Below are positions 16,435 to 25,738 of a stretch of DNA of 64,000 nt, piece by piece. The stretch covers positions 1-64,000 of the forward strand of contig CAMVPJ010000003.1 in NCBI GenBank assembly GCA_947169395.1. The letters run 5' to 3'. Position 1 is the stretch's first letter; each line of letters opens with the position of its first letter. The DNA comes from an uncultured Caryophanales bacterium. GTDB taxonomy: Bacteria; Bacillota_I; Bacilli_A; RF39; UBA660. Below the pieces are notes generated by a model, which was not told where the DNA came from, made no database searches, and was given only the letters and a program-made list of their open reading frames with translations. The translations under genes and the position numbers were made by a program.

Positions 16435-17760
16435 ATGGAATCAAGAAACTTTGTAGATGAATTTAATATAAGTAATAATAACGAAGAATTTATTGAAGTA
16501 ACTGATTATGATAGGTTTAAAAATAAAGAATTATTAGATTTACTTAGAAGTAAAATAATACAAAATTTAATAGATGATAATATTAATAGTCAAGCTGATA
16601 TAGAACAATTCATTAAAAAAGAGATAGAAAACTCTTTAAAAGGATATGACTTAAATGTAGAAGAGAGAAGTTATATCTATAATTTAATAGAGAATGAAGT
16701 TAATGGGTACGGACCTATTACTGAACTATTAAAAGATAAATCTATAACAGAGATTATGGTTAATGGTAAAGATGAAATATATATAGAATTAGATGGTAAG
16801 GTAGTTAAAGATGATAGTATATCATTTATTAATGATTCACATATTATAAGAACTATTCAAAGATTAATTCAACCAATAGGAAGAACTATAGATACATCTT
16901 CTCCTATGGTAGATGCACGTTTAACTGATGGATCTCGTTTGAATGCAGTAATTCCTCCATTATCATTAAAAGGACCAGTTCTAACTATTCGTAAGTTCAA
17001 ACCAGACTTAGCTAATATTGATGACTTTTTAAGAAGTGGAGCACTTACTAATGATATGGCATTATTCTTACAAGCATGTGTTAAAGCGAGAATGAATATT
17101 ATAGTTTGTGGAGGTACTGGTGGAGGTAAAACTACACTTTTAAATGTACTATCCTCATTTATTGATGATGATGAAAGAATTATTACAATAGAAGATGCAG
17201 CAGAATTAAAATTACATCAGAATCACGTTATATCGCTTGAAACACGTATGACTAACTATGAAGGAGAAGGAGAAGTAACTATAAGAGACTTAGTTATTAA
17301 CTCACTTCGTATGAGACCTGATAGAATAATAGTAGGAGAAGTACGTGGTAAAGAAGCATTTGATATGTTGCAAGCTATGAATACAGGACATTCTGGCTCA
17401 CTTACTACAATGCATGCTAATAGCCCTGCTGATGCATTAAATAGGCTTGAAACATTAGTTTTAATGGCTGGTATGGAAATCCCTGTTGCAGCTATAAGAG
17501 AGTATATAGTAAATGCAATTAATATAGTTGTAAATATATCAAGACTTACAGATGGTAAAAGAAAGATTACAAGTATTTGTGAAGTAGTTGGATTTGATGG
17601 AGAAGACATTAAACTTAATGAAATATTCTCATTTGATCAAAAAGGTATTACTGATGAAGGAGAAGTATCAGGTTCATTTAAAACACATAAAACTCCTAAA
17701 ATTATAAGTAAATTAGAGTCTAAAGGTATTAAAGATATTAAGAATATATTTGGTAAGTGA
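16435..17760 (+). CDS. cpaF: CpaF/TadA secretion ATPase
   Basis: A 441-residue hexameric ATPase powering Tad pilus assembly. An N-terminal helical domain (to about 90) precedes Y-G-P-I-x-E-L-L, then the Walker A motif G-G-T-G-G-G-K-T near residue 225, the Asp box I-T-I-E-D-A-A-E-L, Walker B with R-M-R-P-D-R-I-I-V-G-E-V-R-G, and the His box G-H-S-G-S-L-T-T-M-H-A. All key motifs are intact. In standard Tad operons tadB follows directly; here two surface-protein genes come between. Confidence 0.93.
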   Translation: MESRNFVDEFNISNNNEEFIEVTDYDRFKNKELLDLLRSKIIQNLIDDNINSQADIEQFIKKEIENSLKGYDLNVEERSYIYNLIENEVNGYGPITELLKDKSITEIMVNGKDEIYIELDGKVVKDDSISFINDSHIIRTIQRLIQPIGRTIDTSSPMVDARLTDGSRLNAVIPPLSLKGPVLTIRKFKPDLANIDDFLRSGALTNDMALFLQACVKARMNIIVCGGTGGGKTTLLNVLSSFIDDDERIITIEDAAELKLHQNHVISLETRMTNYEGEGEVTIRDLVINSLRMRPDRIIVGEVRGKEAFDMLQAMNTGHSGSLTTMHANSPADALNRLETLVLMAGMEIPVAAIREYIVNAINIVVNISRLTDGKRKITSICEVVGFDGEDIKLNEIFSFDQKGITDEGEVSGSFKTHKTPKIISKLESKGIKDIKNIFGK

Positions 17761-17762
17761 TT

Positions 17763-18690
17763 ATGAAAAAGATAGTGTATATATTAGTATTAATTATATT
17801 TATGTTATGTATAGATAAAATAAATGCTTATACAGAATATAAAATAGGAGATGTAGTTTCGTATAACGACATGGATTTCTATGTAATAAAAAAATAGTAG
17901 TAGTGATGACAACAGTGTCACTATGCTAAAAGCAGAACCGCTAAGTGTAGAAGAAGTTAATTTGTATGGAGGAGTCGGAACAGCAAATAACCATGTAAAT
18001 ATGTATTTAACAAATTATACAACAGCAAGTTATTATCAAACTGCATATGATAATAATGGTTATGGAGGTATGCAATATTATTCAAGTGCAACATGTACAG
18101 GATATGGAGATATAAGTGGTTGTAGAAGTGATTATGCATCCTCAGAAGTAAAATATGTGGTAGATGCATGGAAAACTTCAAAATCTCCTACAGCAATCGA
18201 GGCAAGACTAATAACAATAGATGAATTAAAAAATTTTAATTATGGTGAGGAGCAAGACTGTGGTGGTGGATGCAAATATGTTCCGGTAAATGAGAATGTT
18301 CTGCCATGGGTATATAATAGCAATTATACTTATTGGACAATGAGTTCATTGAATGATTTGCAGACTCACGTTTGGGATGTTAACAATAGTGGCATTCTTG
18401 GCCCCAAAAGCGTCGAACTTGCTGGTGGTACTGTTCGCCCAGTTATAACACTTAAAAAAACTGCATTAGGCGATATAGATGAAAGTATTGTAGATGATAT
18501 AGAGAAAGAAGATACTAAAATAGATGCAAAGGATAATATAGATGATAATAAATCTAATGAATCTAAAACAATAGTAAAAGTAGCTAATACATATATGAGT
18601 AGTTCAATTATAATAATTATATTAGGATTTATAATTGCAAGTATAAGTGTATTTGTACTATATAGATTTAGAAATAAAAGTATAAAATAG
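17763..18690 (+). pseudogene. DUF6273-like membrane-anchored surface protein, frameshifted at A7 (copy B)
   Basis: ATG 17763 begins a signal peptide that joins smoothly to Y-K-I-G-D-V-V-S-Y-N. At 17888-17894 a run of seven A shifts the frame into TAG (17895-17897) after 44 codons. With six A the frame continues as V-I-K-N-S-S-S-D-D-N and stays open to 18690, giving about 308 residues that align along their length with copy C. The C-terminus has V-A-N-T, a TM helix and a basic tail. This is a decayed gene, a contingency locus switching at A6/A7, or a sequencing slip; these cannot be told apart here. Confidence 0.75.
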
Positions 18691-18714
18691 TTAATCGAGT
18701 GGATGTGTTAAAGA

Positions 18715-19644
18715 ATGAAAAAGATATTATACATATTAGTATTCCTTACACTCTGTATAGGTATTGATAGAATCAACGCCTATACAGAATATAAAATAGG
18801 TGATGAAATTACATATAATGGTATAAAATTTTATGTTATAAAAGATAGTAGTAAAGATGAAGATAATGTTACAATGTTAAAGGCTGAACCACTTACTGTA
18901 GATGAGGTTAATCAATATGGAGTTGGTCATGTAAATAGATATACTGCTTCATCAGCAGGAACTGCATATGATAATAATGGCTATGGTGGTATGGCATATT
19001 ACACATCAGAAACTTGTGGATATGTAAATGGCAGATGGGTAAATGATGGATGTATAACAGATTACGAAGAGTCTGAAGTTAAATATGTAGTAGATGCTTG
19101 GAAAAGCGTAAATGTTCCAGCAGCAACCGAAGCAAGATTAATTGCCTATGATGAATTAATAAATAATTTAGGATATAATCATGCATCTTGGAATGCATCA
19201 TATTGGAAATATGATGCAGAATATACACCAAGTTGGGTTTATAATGAAAATTATTATTATTGGACAATGAGTAGAAATAATGATTCATCAGTTCAAGTTT
19301 GGTATGTTTATGTTGATGGAAGTCTTGGAACTGCTCATTGTTGTCACTTTGGATACTCTGATACTGTTCGCCCAGTTATAACACTTTCAAAAACTGTATT
19401 AGGTGATGTAGATGAGAGTATTGTTGAAGATAATGAAACAGTAGATGATAAAAATGTAAAAGGTACTAATGAAACTAAAGTTGATACAAAAGAAAATGTT
19501 GAAGATAAAACAAATGAGTCTAAGTCAACAGTAAAAGTAGCTAATACATATATGAGTAGTTCAATTCTATTAATCATATTAGGATTTATAACTGCTAGTA
19601 TAAGTGTATTTGTTCTATATAGATTTAGAAATAAAAAAAGATAA
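18715..19644 (+). CDS. DUF6273-like membrane-anchored surface protein (copy C)
   Basis: A 309-residue intact copy. The signal peptide is 1-22 (ending I-N-A), the repeated domain ~24-225 (Y-K-I-G-D-E, S-E-T-C-G, Y-V-V-D-A-W, Y-W-T-M-S, T-V-R-P-V-I). An acidic linker is followed by V-A-N-T, a helix of about 20 residues and the tail R-F-R-N-K-K-R. The last 40 residues are nearly the same as in copy B, and 25 bases around the V-R-P-V codons are identical (18429-18453 and 19362-19386). It lies between cpaF and tadB, in the same frame as tadB and separated by one TAA and 15 bases. Confidence 0.78.
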   Translation: MKKILYILVFLTLCIGIDRINAYTEYKIGDEITYNGIKFYVIKDSSKDEDNVTMLKAEPLTVDEVNQYGVGHVNRYTASSAGTAYDNNGYGGMAYYTSETCGYVNGRWVNDGCITDYEESEVKYVVDAWKSVNVPAATEARLIAYDELINNLGYNHASWNASYWKYDAEYTPSWVYNENYYYWTMSRNNDSSVQVWYVYVDGSLGTAHCCHFGYSDTVRPVITLSKTVLGDVDESIVEDNETVDDKNVKGTNETKVDTKENVEDKTNESKSTVKVANTYMSSSILLIILGFITASISVFVLYRFRNKKR

Positions 19645-19659
19645 AAAGGATGTGATGTT

Positions 19660-21159
19660 ATGAATGAAGTTGGAACACTTAGTATAATGGAAAGTAGTCT
19701 AACTAATAAGGATATCATAGTTACTTATGTTCCAAATACGTTTGTAACTAATTATGAATATACTATATATAAAGATAATGTAGTATATAAAAATATTAAA
19801 GTAGATAATAGTGATAATTCTAATATTAAATTAGATAAAACAGGTGAGTATAAGATTAGTATTAAAGCTACTACTTTAAAAGGAGAATATAATCTAGATA
19901 GTGGTGTATATAAAATAGATAAAGAAGCTCCTACTATTGAAGTAAGAAACTATAATTATACTATCTCACCAGGAGAGAATATTGATGTATTAAAGAGTGT
20001 TAAAGCAACTGATAATATAGATGGTGATATTACTAAGAGTATTACTACTAATAAAGATAAACTTAATCTAAATTCTTTTGGAACTAAGAAATTAACGTAT
20101 ACAGTAGTAGATGCTGCAGGTAATACTGCTACTAAAGATATTAATATAAATGTTACATATCAGGATTATTTACTTAATTTTAATCAAGTATTACTTATAT
20201 TAGGTCTAGTAGGATTATTAATATTCTTACTTGTATTAAATAGAATAGTATTATTAGAGAAAAGATTTGTTAAATATACAGTTAATCCTTTAAAAGATAA
20301 TACTAAATCTATATTTGATAAGATATCTTTAAAAATGTTTAGTTTTGTATCTCGTATTAGTGAATCACTAGATAGATTTGATTATGCAAGGAAGAGTAGT
20401 CATAAGTATCAAAAGTATGTAGATGCATTTAGTAATAATGGATTCACTGCAATGGATTTTATATCAATGAAAATAATAACATCTTTAGTATTTCTAATTG
20501 CATCAATAATAATACAAACTCTACGTTTTAGAATACTTAATATATTTGAACTAGTTATACCAATGATTATCGGATACTTTATATTAGATATAATATATGC
20601 ATATAAGTATCATAAATACCGTAAGAAGATAGAAAAAGATTTACTTCAGGCAATAATAATTATGAATAACTGTTTTAAATCAGGTAGAAGTATTACTCAA
20701 ACAATAGGTATTGTTGCAGAACAATTAGATGGAGCTATTTCAGATGAATTTAAGAAAATGAGTTTAGAGTTATCATTTGGACTAGACATTGAAGTAGTAT
20801 TTGATAGGTTTGCTAAAAGAATTAAACTAGAAGAAGCAGCTTATCTAACTAGTAGTTTATCTGTTTTAAATAAAACAGGTGGTAATATCATTAAAGTATT
20901 TACATCTATTGAAAAAACATTATTTAATAGACAGAAACTTAATTTAGAATTAAAATCTTTAACAGGTAGTTCTAGAATTATTATGTATGGACTTACAATT
21001 ATGCCAGTACTATTTGTTGTAGTAATAAGTTTTATTAATAAAGACTATTATGCGCCTTTATTTACACATCCACTAGGATTTATTATAATAGGAGTAATAG
21101 CTATACTATATGTAACTTATATAATAATAGTTAGAAAGATAATGAAGGTAAGGATGTAA
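19660..21159 (+). CDS. TadB-like inner-membrane protein with N-terminal Ig-like domain
   Basis: A 499-residue protein. Residues ~85-165 form an Ig-like DUF5011-type domain (K-E-A-P-T-I-E-V, D-N-I-D-G-D-I-T-K, T-Y-T-V-V-D-A-A-G-N). After it come a TM helix near 170-195, a paired helix region (~265-315), a T2SF/GspF cytoplasmic domain (A-I-I-I-M-N-N-C-F-K-S-G-R-S, then T-G-G-N-I) and two final helices. T2SF pairs TadB/TadC form the assembly platform that CpaF drives. Oddly, the extracellular-type N-terminus has no signal peptide, so the 5' end may have been displaced by the upstream inserted genes. Confidence 0.82.
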   Translation: MNEVGTLSIMESSLTNKDIIVTYVPNTFVTNYEYTIYKDNVVYKNIKVDNSDNSNIKLDKTGEYKISIKATTLKGEYNLDSGVYKIDKEAPTIEVRNYNYTISPGENIDVLKSVKATDNIDGDITKSITTNKDKLNLNSFGTKKLTYTVVDAAGNTATKDININVTYQDYLLNFNQVLLILGLVGLLIFLLVLNRIVLLEKRFVKYTVNPLKDNTKSIFDKISLKMFSFVSRISESLDRFDYARKSSHKYQKYVDAFSNNGFTAMDFISMKIITSLVFLIASIIIQTLRFRILNIFELVIPMIIGYFILDIIYAYKYHKYRKKIEKDLLQAIIIMNNCFKSGRSITQTIGIVAEQLDGAISDEFKKMSLELSFGLDIEVVFDRFAKRIKLEEAAYLTSSLSVLNKTGGNIIKVFTSIEKTLFNRQKLNLELKSLTGSSRIIMYGLTIMPVLFVVVISFINKDYYAPLFTHPLGFIIIGVIAILYVTYIIIVRKIMKVRM

Positions 21160-21160
21160 T

Positions 21161-22114
21161 ATGAATAGATTAAGATATTTAAGTTATGGTGTATTATTAG
21201 TAATTTGTGTATTTGTGTTTAGTGGGATTACATATGCATATAAAAGTTATAGTATCGGTGATGAGGTTACATATAATAATATTAAGTTCTATGTAATAAA
21301 AGATAGTAGTAGTGATGAAGATAGTATAATCTTGTTAAAGGAAAAATTATTAACAGTAGGAGAAATAAATAAATAGGGTAAAATTGATGCAGAACATAAT
21401 TATATTAATAGATATACAGACGAATCGCAAGGAACTGCAAAAAACATGCATGGATATATTGAAGAAGGACATACTGTTGATGAGTATGCTGGTGGTGTTG
21501 CATATTATACCTCTGAAACTTGTGGCTTTATAAATGGTTCTTGGGTAACTTCCGGATGCATAAGTGACTATCGTGAAAGTGATGTAAAACATATAGTAGA
21601 TGCTTGGGCATCTAATGAATTAAATCTTGAATATTTAGTAAGTGATAGTGATGGATATAAAGTAAGATTGTTAACACATAGTGATTTAGAAAATTTGGGA
21701 TATGAAAAGAATGATTTTGGTCAATATATAGGTTCTGGTATTTATAATTGGGTGAATATTGCTTACTATTGGTCAAAAATAAGTTCTGGTAATGGACGTG
21801 TTTATTATTTTTTAGGTCATAACAACTTATATTCTCTTGAAGTGGTTGCAAAAGCTGGTGTTCGTCCAGTTATAAATTTGAAAAAAAGCGCAATTGAAAA
21901 AGAAGAAATGATTATAGATGACAATACTGAAAAAAACAATACAAAACAGAATGAAAATAAAAATATTACTAATGAAAGAAAAGATATAGTAGATATAGTT
22001 AAAGTGCCAAATACAATGCAGAAGGTATCAATAGTATTTATATTTTTAGGGGTTACATTAGTATCAATTAGTACTATTATATTGATACATAATAGAAACA
22101 AGATAAAAAAATAA
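21161..22114 (+). pseudogene. DUF6273-like surface protein interrupted by TAG (copy D)
   Basis: The gene opens with a signal peptide (M-N-R-L-R-Y-L-S ... A-Y-K-S) and Y-S-I-G-D-E-V-T-Y-N. An in-frame TAG at 21374-21376 stands where copies A and C have the Tyr of N-Q-Y-G; TAT to TAG is a single change. The same frame is then open to 22114 and ends with V-R-P-V-I, V-P-N-T, a TM helix and a basic tail. The Y-W-T-M-S motif is Y-W-S-K-I-S here. If read through, it would be 317 codons. It overlaps nothing and lies one base after tadB, before tadC. Confidence 0.75.
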
Positions 22115-22126
22115 GGATGTGATTAT

Positions 22127-22819
22127 ATGCATAATATAATGGAAAAAATATATTTAAAAAAGGATATAGAAAATATTGATAAAAAGATAAAAATGCTTGG
22201 TAAAACTAGATGGGATGCAGTAGGTTTTATTAATGCTAGGGTATTTACTACAATTCTATTTACACTCTTCTTAATATTCTTTACTCATATATCTTATTTA
22301 TTATTACCACTTTTTGTAATATTATATTATATGGCATTTTATCATATATTTATTACAAGAAAACTTAAAATTAGAGAACAGAAATTAGATAGAGAAGCTT
22401 TATATTATTTTGAAGTATTAACTCTTACTTTAGAATCAGGTAAAAACTTACAAAATAGTTTAGAGTTAACATGTAAAAATGTACATAGTGAATTATCAAG
22501 TGAATTTGAAGATTGTTTAAATGAAGTTAAAGTAGGTAAATCATTAATAGAAGCGCTAGGAGATATGCAAACACGTATACCTTCAGAAAATATAAATAAT
22601 ATTATTATGAATATTATGCAGACTAATTATTTTGGTAATAGTATAATAGATACCATGAATAATCAAGTAGATTATTTAAGAGAAAAACAAATATTAGATA
22701 TTAAAGGTCAAATAAATAAAATACCTAATAAGATTAGTATAGTATCGGTATTATTTATAGTACCACTTATATTACTGCTTGTATTAGGACCTTATTTAAT
22801 TAATTTTATAGCGAGGTAA
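22127..22819 (+). CDS. TadC-like inner-membrane protein
   Basis: A 230-residue protein with one T2SF/GspF domain: helices at about 38-75, a cytoplasmic bundle with L-T-L-T-L-E-S-G-K-N-L-Q-N-S and G-K-S-L-I-E-A-L, and terminal helices at about 200-225. It is the second half of the TadB/TadC platform and closes the Tad operon. The start may be 22127 or 22139. Its upstream context (AAGGATGTGATT then ATG) is nearly repeated before tadB, which suggests the paralogs were slotted into a once-continuous operon. Confidence 0.83.
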   Translation: MHNIMEKIYLKKDIENIDKKIKMLGKTRWDAVGFINARVFTTILFTLFLIFFTHISYLLLPLFVILYYMAFYHIFITRKLKIREQKLDREALYYFEVLTLTLESGKNLQNSLELTCKNVHSELSSEFEDCLNEVKVGKSLIEALGDMQTRIPSENINNIIMNIMQTNYFGNSIIDTMNNQVDYLREKQILDIKGQINKIPNKISIVSVLFIVPLILLLVLGPYLINFIAR

Positions 22820-22828
22820 TTATATTAC

Positions 22829-22858
22829 TTGCGTATCTATATTGTTTTATTATATAAT
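22829..22858 (+). promoter_or_regulatory. Promoter for murC
   Basis: TTGCGT and TATAAT are separated by 18 bases, 32 bases before the ATG. Confidence 0.6.
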
Positions 22859-22890
22859 AAAGAAGAAGTATTCGGAAAGGAAGTAATAAT

Positions 22891-24213
22891 ATGAAATATT
22901 ATTTAGCTGGAATAAAAGGGACTGGTATGAGCGCTCTTGCACTCCTACTAACAGACTTAGGTTTTGAAGTTGTAGGTTATGATGATGCAAAAGAGCATAG
23001 ATTTACAGAAGATAAGTTAGTTGAACGTGGTATAAAAATATATAGTGAAGAAAATGATGCGATGGATAAAGATACGATTGTTGTATATTCTCCTGCTTTA
23101 AAGTTAGATACCCATCCAGAATTAATCAAAGCTAAAGAATTAGATTTAAAGATATATGAATATGAGGAAATGTTAGGTAAACTAACTAAAACATTTGATA
23201 CAATATGTATCTCAGGATGTCATGGCAAAACTACAACTACATCGATGTTATCTCATATTTATATGGATTTAGATAATTGTAATTATTTAATTGGTGATGG
23301 TAGAGGTCATGGTACTAAAGATTCTAAAAGATTTATTTTAGAATCTTGTGAATATAGACGTCATTTTTTACACTATGATCCAGAATATGTAATTATTACT
23401 AATATTGATTTAGATCATACTGATTATTATAAAGATATTGATGATATGATTAGTGCTTATGAGGAGTTTGCTAATAAAGCTGATAAAATGGTTATAGCTT
23501 GTGGTGATGATCAGTATACTCACTCGCTTGAAGTAACTCCATCAATTTACTATTACGGACTTGATGAAGATAATGATATTAAGGCGATTAATGTTGAATA
23601 TAGAAATGATGGAACTGAATTTGATGTAATTATTGAAGATGAATTCTATGGGCATTTCGATTTACCATTATTTGGGAAACATATGCTTCTTAATGCGCTA
23701 GCTGTAATTGCGGTATGTCATTATGAGAGAATGAATGCGCGCGAAGTTGCGAAATCTTTAAAAACATTTAAAGGTGCGGAAAGAAGATTTAAAGAAGAAT
23801 TTATTGGAAATAATGTAATTATTGATGACTATGCTCATCATCCAGCAGAAGTTAAGGTTACAATTAAGGCAGCTCGTCAAAAGTATCCTGATAAAAAAAT
23901 AATAGCTGTATTTAAAGCACATACATTTTCTCGTGTAGAGGAGTTTGCAAAAGAATTTGCTAGTAGTCTTAATTTAGCAGATAAAGCATTTGTAATGGAT
24001 ATAAACTATGATAGAGAAAATCCTGAAGATTATCCTGGTATTACACCTTATACGATAATTGATAAACTTGATAATGGTGATTATATTGAACGTGGTATGG
24101 CTGATAAATTACTTGAATTTGATAATGCAGTAATATTATTTATGAGTAGTAAAGAAATATACTTCTTAGAAGATGAATATAAGAAATTATTAGAAGAAAA
24201 GATTGCAAAATAA
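22891..24213 (+). CDS. murC: UDP-N-acetylmuramate--L-alanine ligase
   Basis: A 440-residue Mur ligase adding L-Ala to UDP-MurNAc in peptidoglycan synthesis. The N-terminal Rossmann part has G-I-K-G-T-G-M-S-A-L-A, the ATP loop G-C-H-G-K-T-T-T-T near residue 108, the N-I-D-L-D-H metal-site segment and D-D-Y-A-H-H-P in the third domain. Length and motifs are normal. A single gene between promoter and terminator, it confirms that the organism builds a wall. Confidence 0.93.
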   Translation: MKYYLAGIKGTGMSALALLLTDLGFEVVGYDDAKEHRFTEDKLVERGIKIYSEENDAMDKDTIVVYSPALKLDTHPELIKAKELDLKIYEYEEMLGKLTKTFDTICISGCHGKTTTTSMLSHIYMDLDNCNYLIGDGRGHGTKDSKRFILESCEYRRHFLHYDPEYVIITNIDLDHTDYYKDIDDMISAYEEFANKADKMVIACGDDQYTHSLEVTPSIYYYGLDEDNDIKAINVEYRNDGTEFDVIIEDEFYGHFDLPLFGKHMLLNALAVIAVCHYERMNAREVAKSLKTFKGAERRFKEEFIGNNVIIDDYAHHPAEVKVTIKAARQKYPDKKIIAVFKAHTFSRVEEFAKEFASSLNLADKAFVMDINYDRENPEDYPGITPYTIIDKLDNGDYIERGMADKLLEFDNAVILFMSSKEIYFLEDEYKKLLEEKIAK

Positions 24214-24244
24214 AAGATATAAGGCTTAAAACTTTATATCTTTT
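24212..24244. terminator. Bidirectional terminator after murC
   Basis: AAAAGATATAA pairs with TTATATCTTTT; A and T flanks serve murC and the convergent membrane-protein gene. Confidence 0.8.
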
Positions 24245-24250
24245 AATATA

Positions 24251-24631
24251 CTATTTATCTTGCGGAATAAAAGGCATTACAATTGCAATTATTAAACCAA
24301 CAAGAATAAGAATTGCACCAATAGATATTGATACGCCACCAAAAGATGATCCACCAGTAACTTTAGTAACATTAATGATATCATATATTGTTACTATTGC
24401 GCCAATTCCAGATGGTATTACACTAAATTTTTCTTTTTTTAAGAAAACTAGTACACCAGCAACTGCAGCAGCAATTATAACAATAATTCCATCTCTTCCA
24501 CCATCAACATAGTTGATAGTTTGTGAGTATCCAAATACTGATGCTTTAGCAAATGGCATAAAACATGCAATGATTGCAAGCGCTAATCCACCAAGTGTAA
24601 TCCACATGCGATTTTTCTTAATGAATTCCAT
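24251..24631 (-). CDS. Small four-helix membrane protein, unknown
   Basis: A 126-residue hydrophobic protein with helices at about 9-28, 48-63, 73-88 and 98-120. The start is set at ATG 24631, six bases after AAAGGAGGA; an upstream TTG is too near. The Gly/Ile-rich pattern resembles small DUF-type membrane proteins of Firmicutes, but I cannot name a family. It is transcribed divergently from copy E of the surface-protein family. Confidence 0.6.
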   Translation of the reverse strand: MEFIKKNRMWITLGGLALAIIACFMPFAKASVFGYSQTINYVDGGRDGIIVIIAAAVAGVLVFLKKEKFSVIPSGIGAIVTIYDIINVTKVTGGSSFGGVSISIGAILILVGLIIAIVMPFIPQDK

Positions 24632-24742
24632 CAAACATCCTCCTTTACTATATTAAGTATACTATAAATAATCATCAAATGTCTACATTTTTATTGTTAT
24701 TTTTATAATTTTATATTATAAATTACCAAAGGATTGATAATT

Positions 24743-25738
24743 ATGGCAAAGAAAGTATTATTATGTTTATTTACTTATTTCATATTTTTATTTGGTGTAA
24801 AAGCATATACATCTTATAATCAAGGAGATGTAGTTAGTTATAATGGAATGGATTTTTATGTTTTATATGATAGTGATTCATCTTCTAATGTTTTAACACT
24901 TCTAAAAAAAGAACCATTAACTGTTTCAGAGGTTGAAAAATATGGAGTGGGTCATATAAATAGATTTACCTCTTCTAATCAAAATCAAGTAATAAACATA
25001 AATGGTTATGGCAGTGTTGTTTATTATTCAAGTGCACTATGTGGAATAGTTAATGGTAGTTTTAATGGTAATTTATTTGTTGATTGTAAGTCTGATTATG
25101 TATCTTCAGAGGTTAAATACATAGTTGATTCTTGGGGAGAAGATAATTTTAATATAAATGATGTGTGGAAGGATGAGTTAGGATATAATTATAGATTGAT
25201 TACCAAAGAAGAAATATTAGAATATTTTAATTATACATTATATAATGAGAGCTTACGTGGATATGGTTATAGACCAGTTACTGATACGAATCAAGAATGG
25301 TTTTATAATAATAATTACGCTTATTGGACAATGACTGAAATTGATAAGGTAAATAATGGTGGAAATTTAAATGGTGTTATGTATATTGCTAATGATGGTA
25401 GCTTTCAAATTGAATATGGTGGAATTTATGATGTGCCTCATACAATAAGACCGGTTGTTTTACTTAGAAAAAAGGCCTTAGAAAAAAAAGAAATTTCTCC
25501 TGGTAATAATTCAGAAACAAATAGTAATAATAAAGAAAATGTAAATAGTAATTCTTCGACTAGAAATATAAAATCTAATTTCGATACGACTAGAAAAAAT
25601 AATGTTGTTGTAAGCGTGCCTGATACATTTACTAAAGCATCAATACTATCTATTACACTAGGTATTATTTTAGTTGGTACTTGTACTACTATCTACATAT
25701 ATATTATTAAGCGAGGTAAAAATGAAAAAGATAGTTAG
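24743..25738 (+). CDS. DUF6273-like membrane-anchored surface protein (copy E)
   Basis: A 331-residue intact copy. ATG 24743 lies nine bases after AAAGGA and opens a signal peptide ending V-K-A. The repeated domain spans ~24-245 (Y-N-Q-G-D-V-V-S-Y-N, Y-I-V-D-S-W, Y-W-T-M-T, I-R-P-V-V-L-L). A Ser/Asn-rich linker precedes V-P-D-T, a TM helix and a charged tail. Its last 17 bases overlap the start of the next family member, so the two are coupled. Confidence 0.76.
   Translation: MAKKVLLCLFTYFIFLFGVKAYTSYNQGDVVSYNGMDFYVLYDSDSSSNVLTLLKKEPLTVSEVEKYGVGHINRFTSSNQNQVININGYGSVVYYSSALCGIVNGSFNGNLFVDCKSDYVSSEVKYIVDSWGEDNFNINDVWKDELGYNYRLITKEEILEYFNYTLYNESLRGYGYRPVTDTNQEWFYNNNYAYWTMTEIDKVNNGGNLNGVMYIANDGSFQIEYGGIYDVPHTIRPVVLLRKKALEKKEISPGNNSETNSNNKENVNSNSSTRNIKSNFDTTRKNNVVVSVPDTFTKASILSITLGIILVGTCTTIYIYIIKRGKNEKDS

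Noticed and set aside
19344..19718. Minus-strand open frame across copy C and tadB
   Set aside because: Shadow of the opposite coding strand with Ser/Leu-rich composition and no start signal.
14953..22819. Diversity-generating retroelement in the Tad region
   Set aside because: No reverse-transcriptase motif (Y-x-D-D) and no template/variable repeat pair was found; only the protein layout is suggestive.
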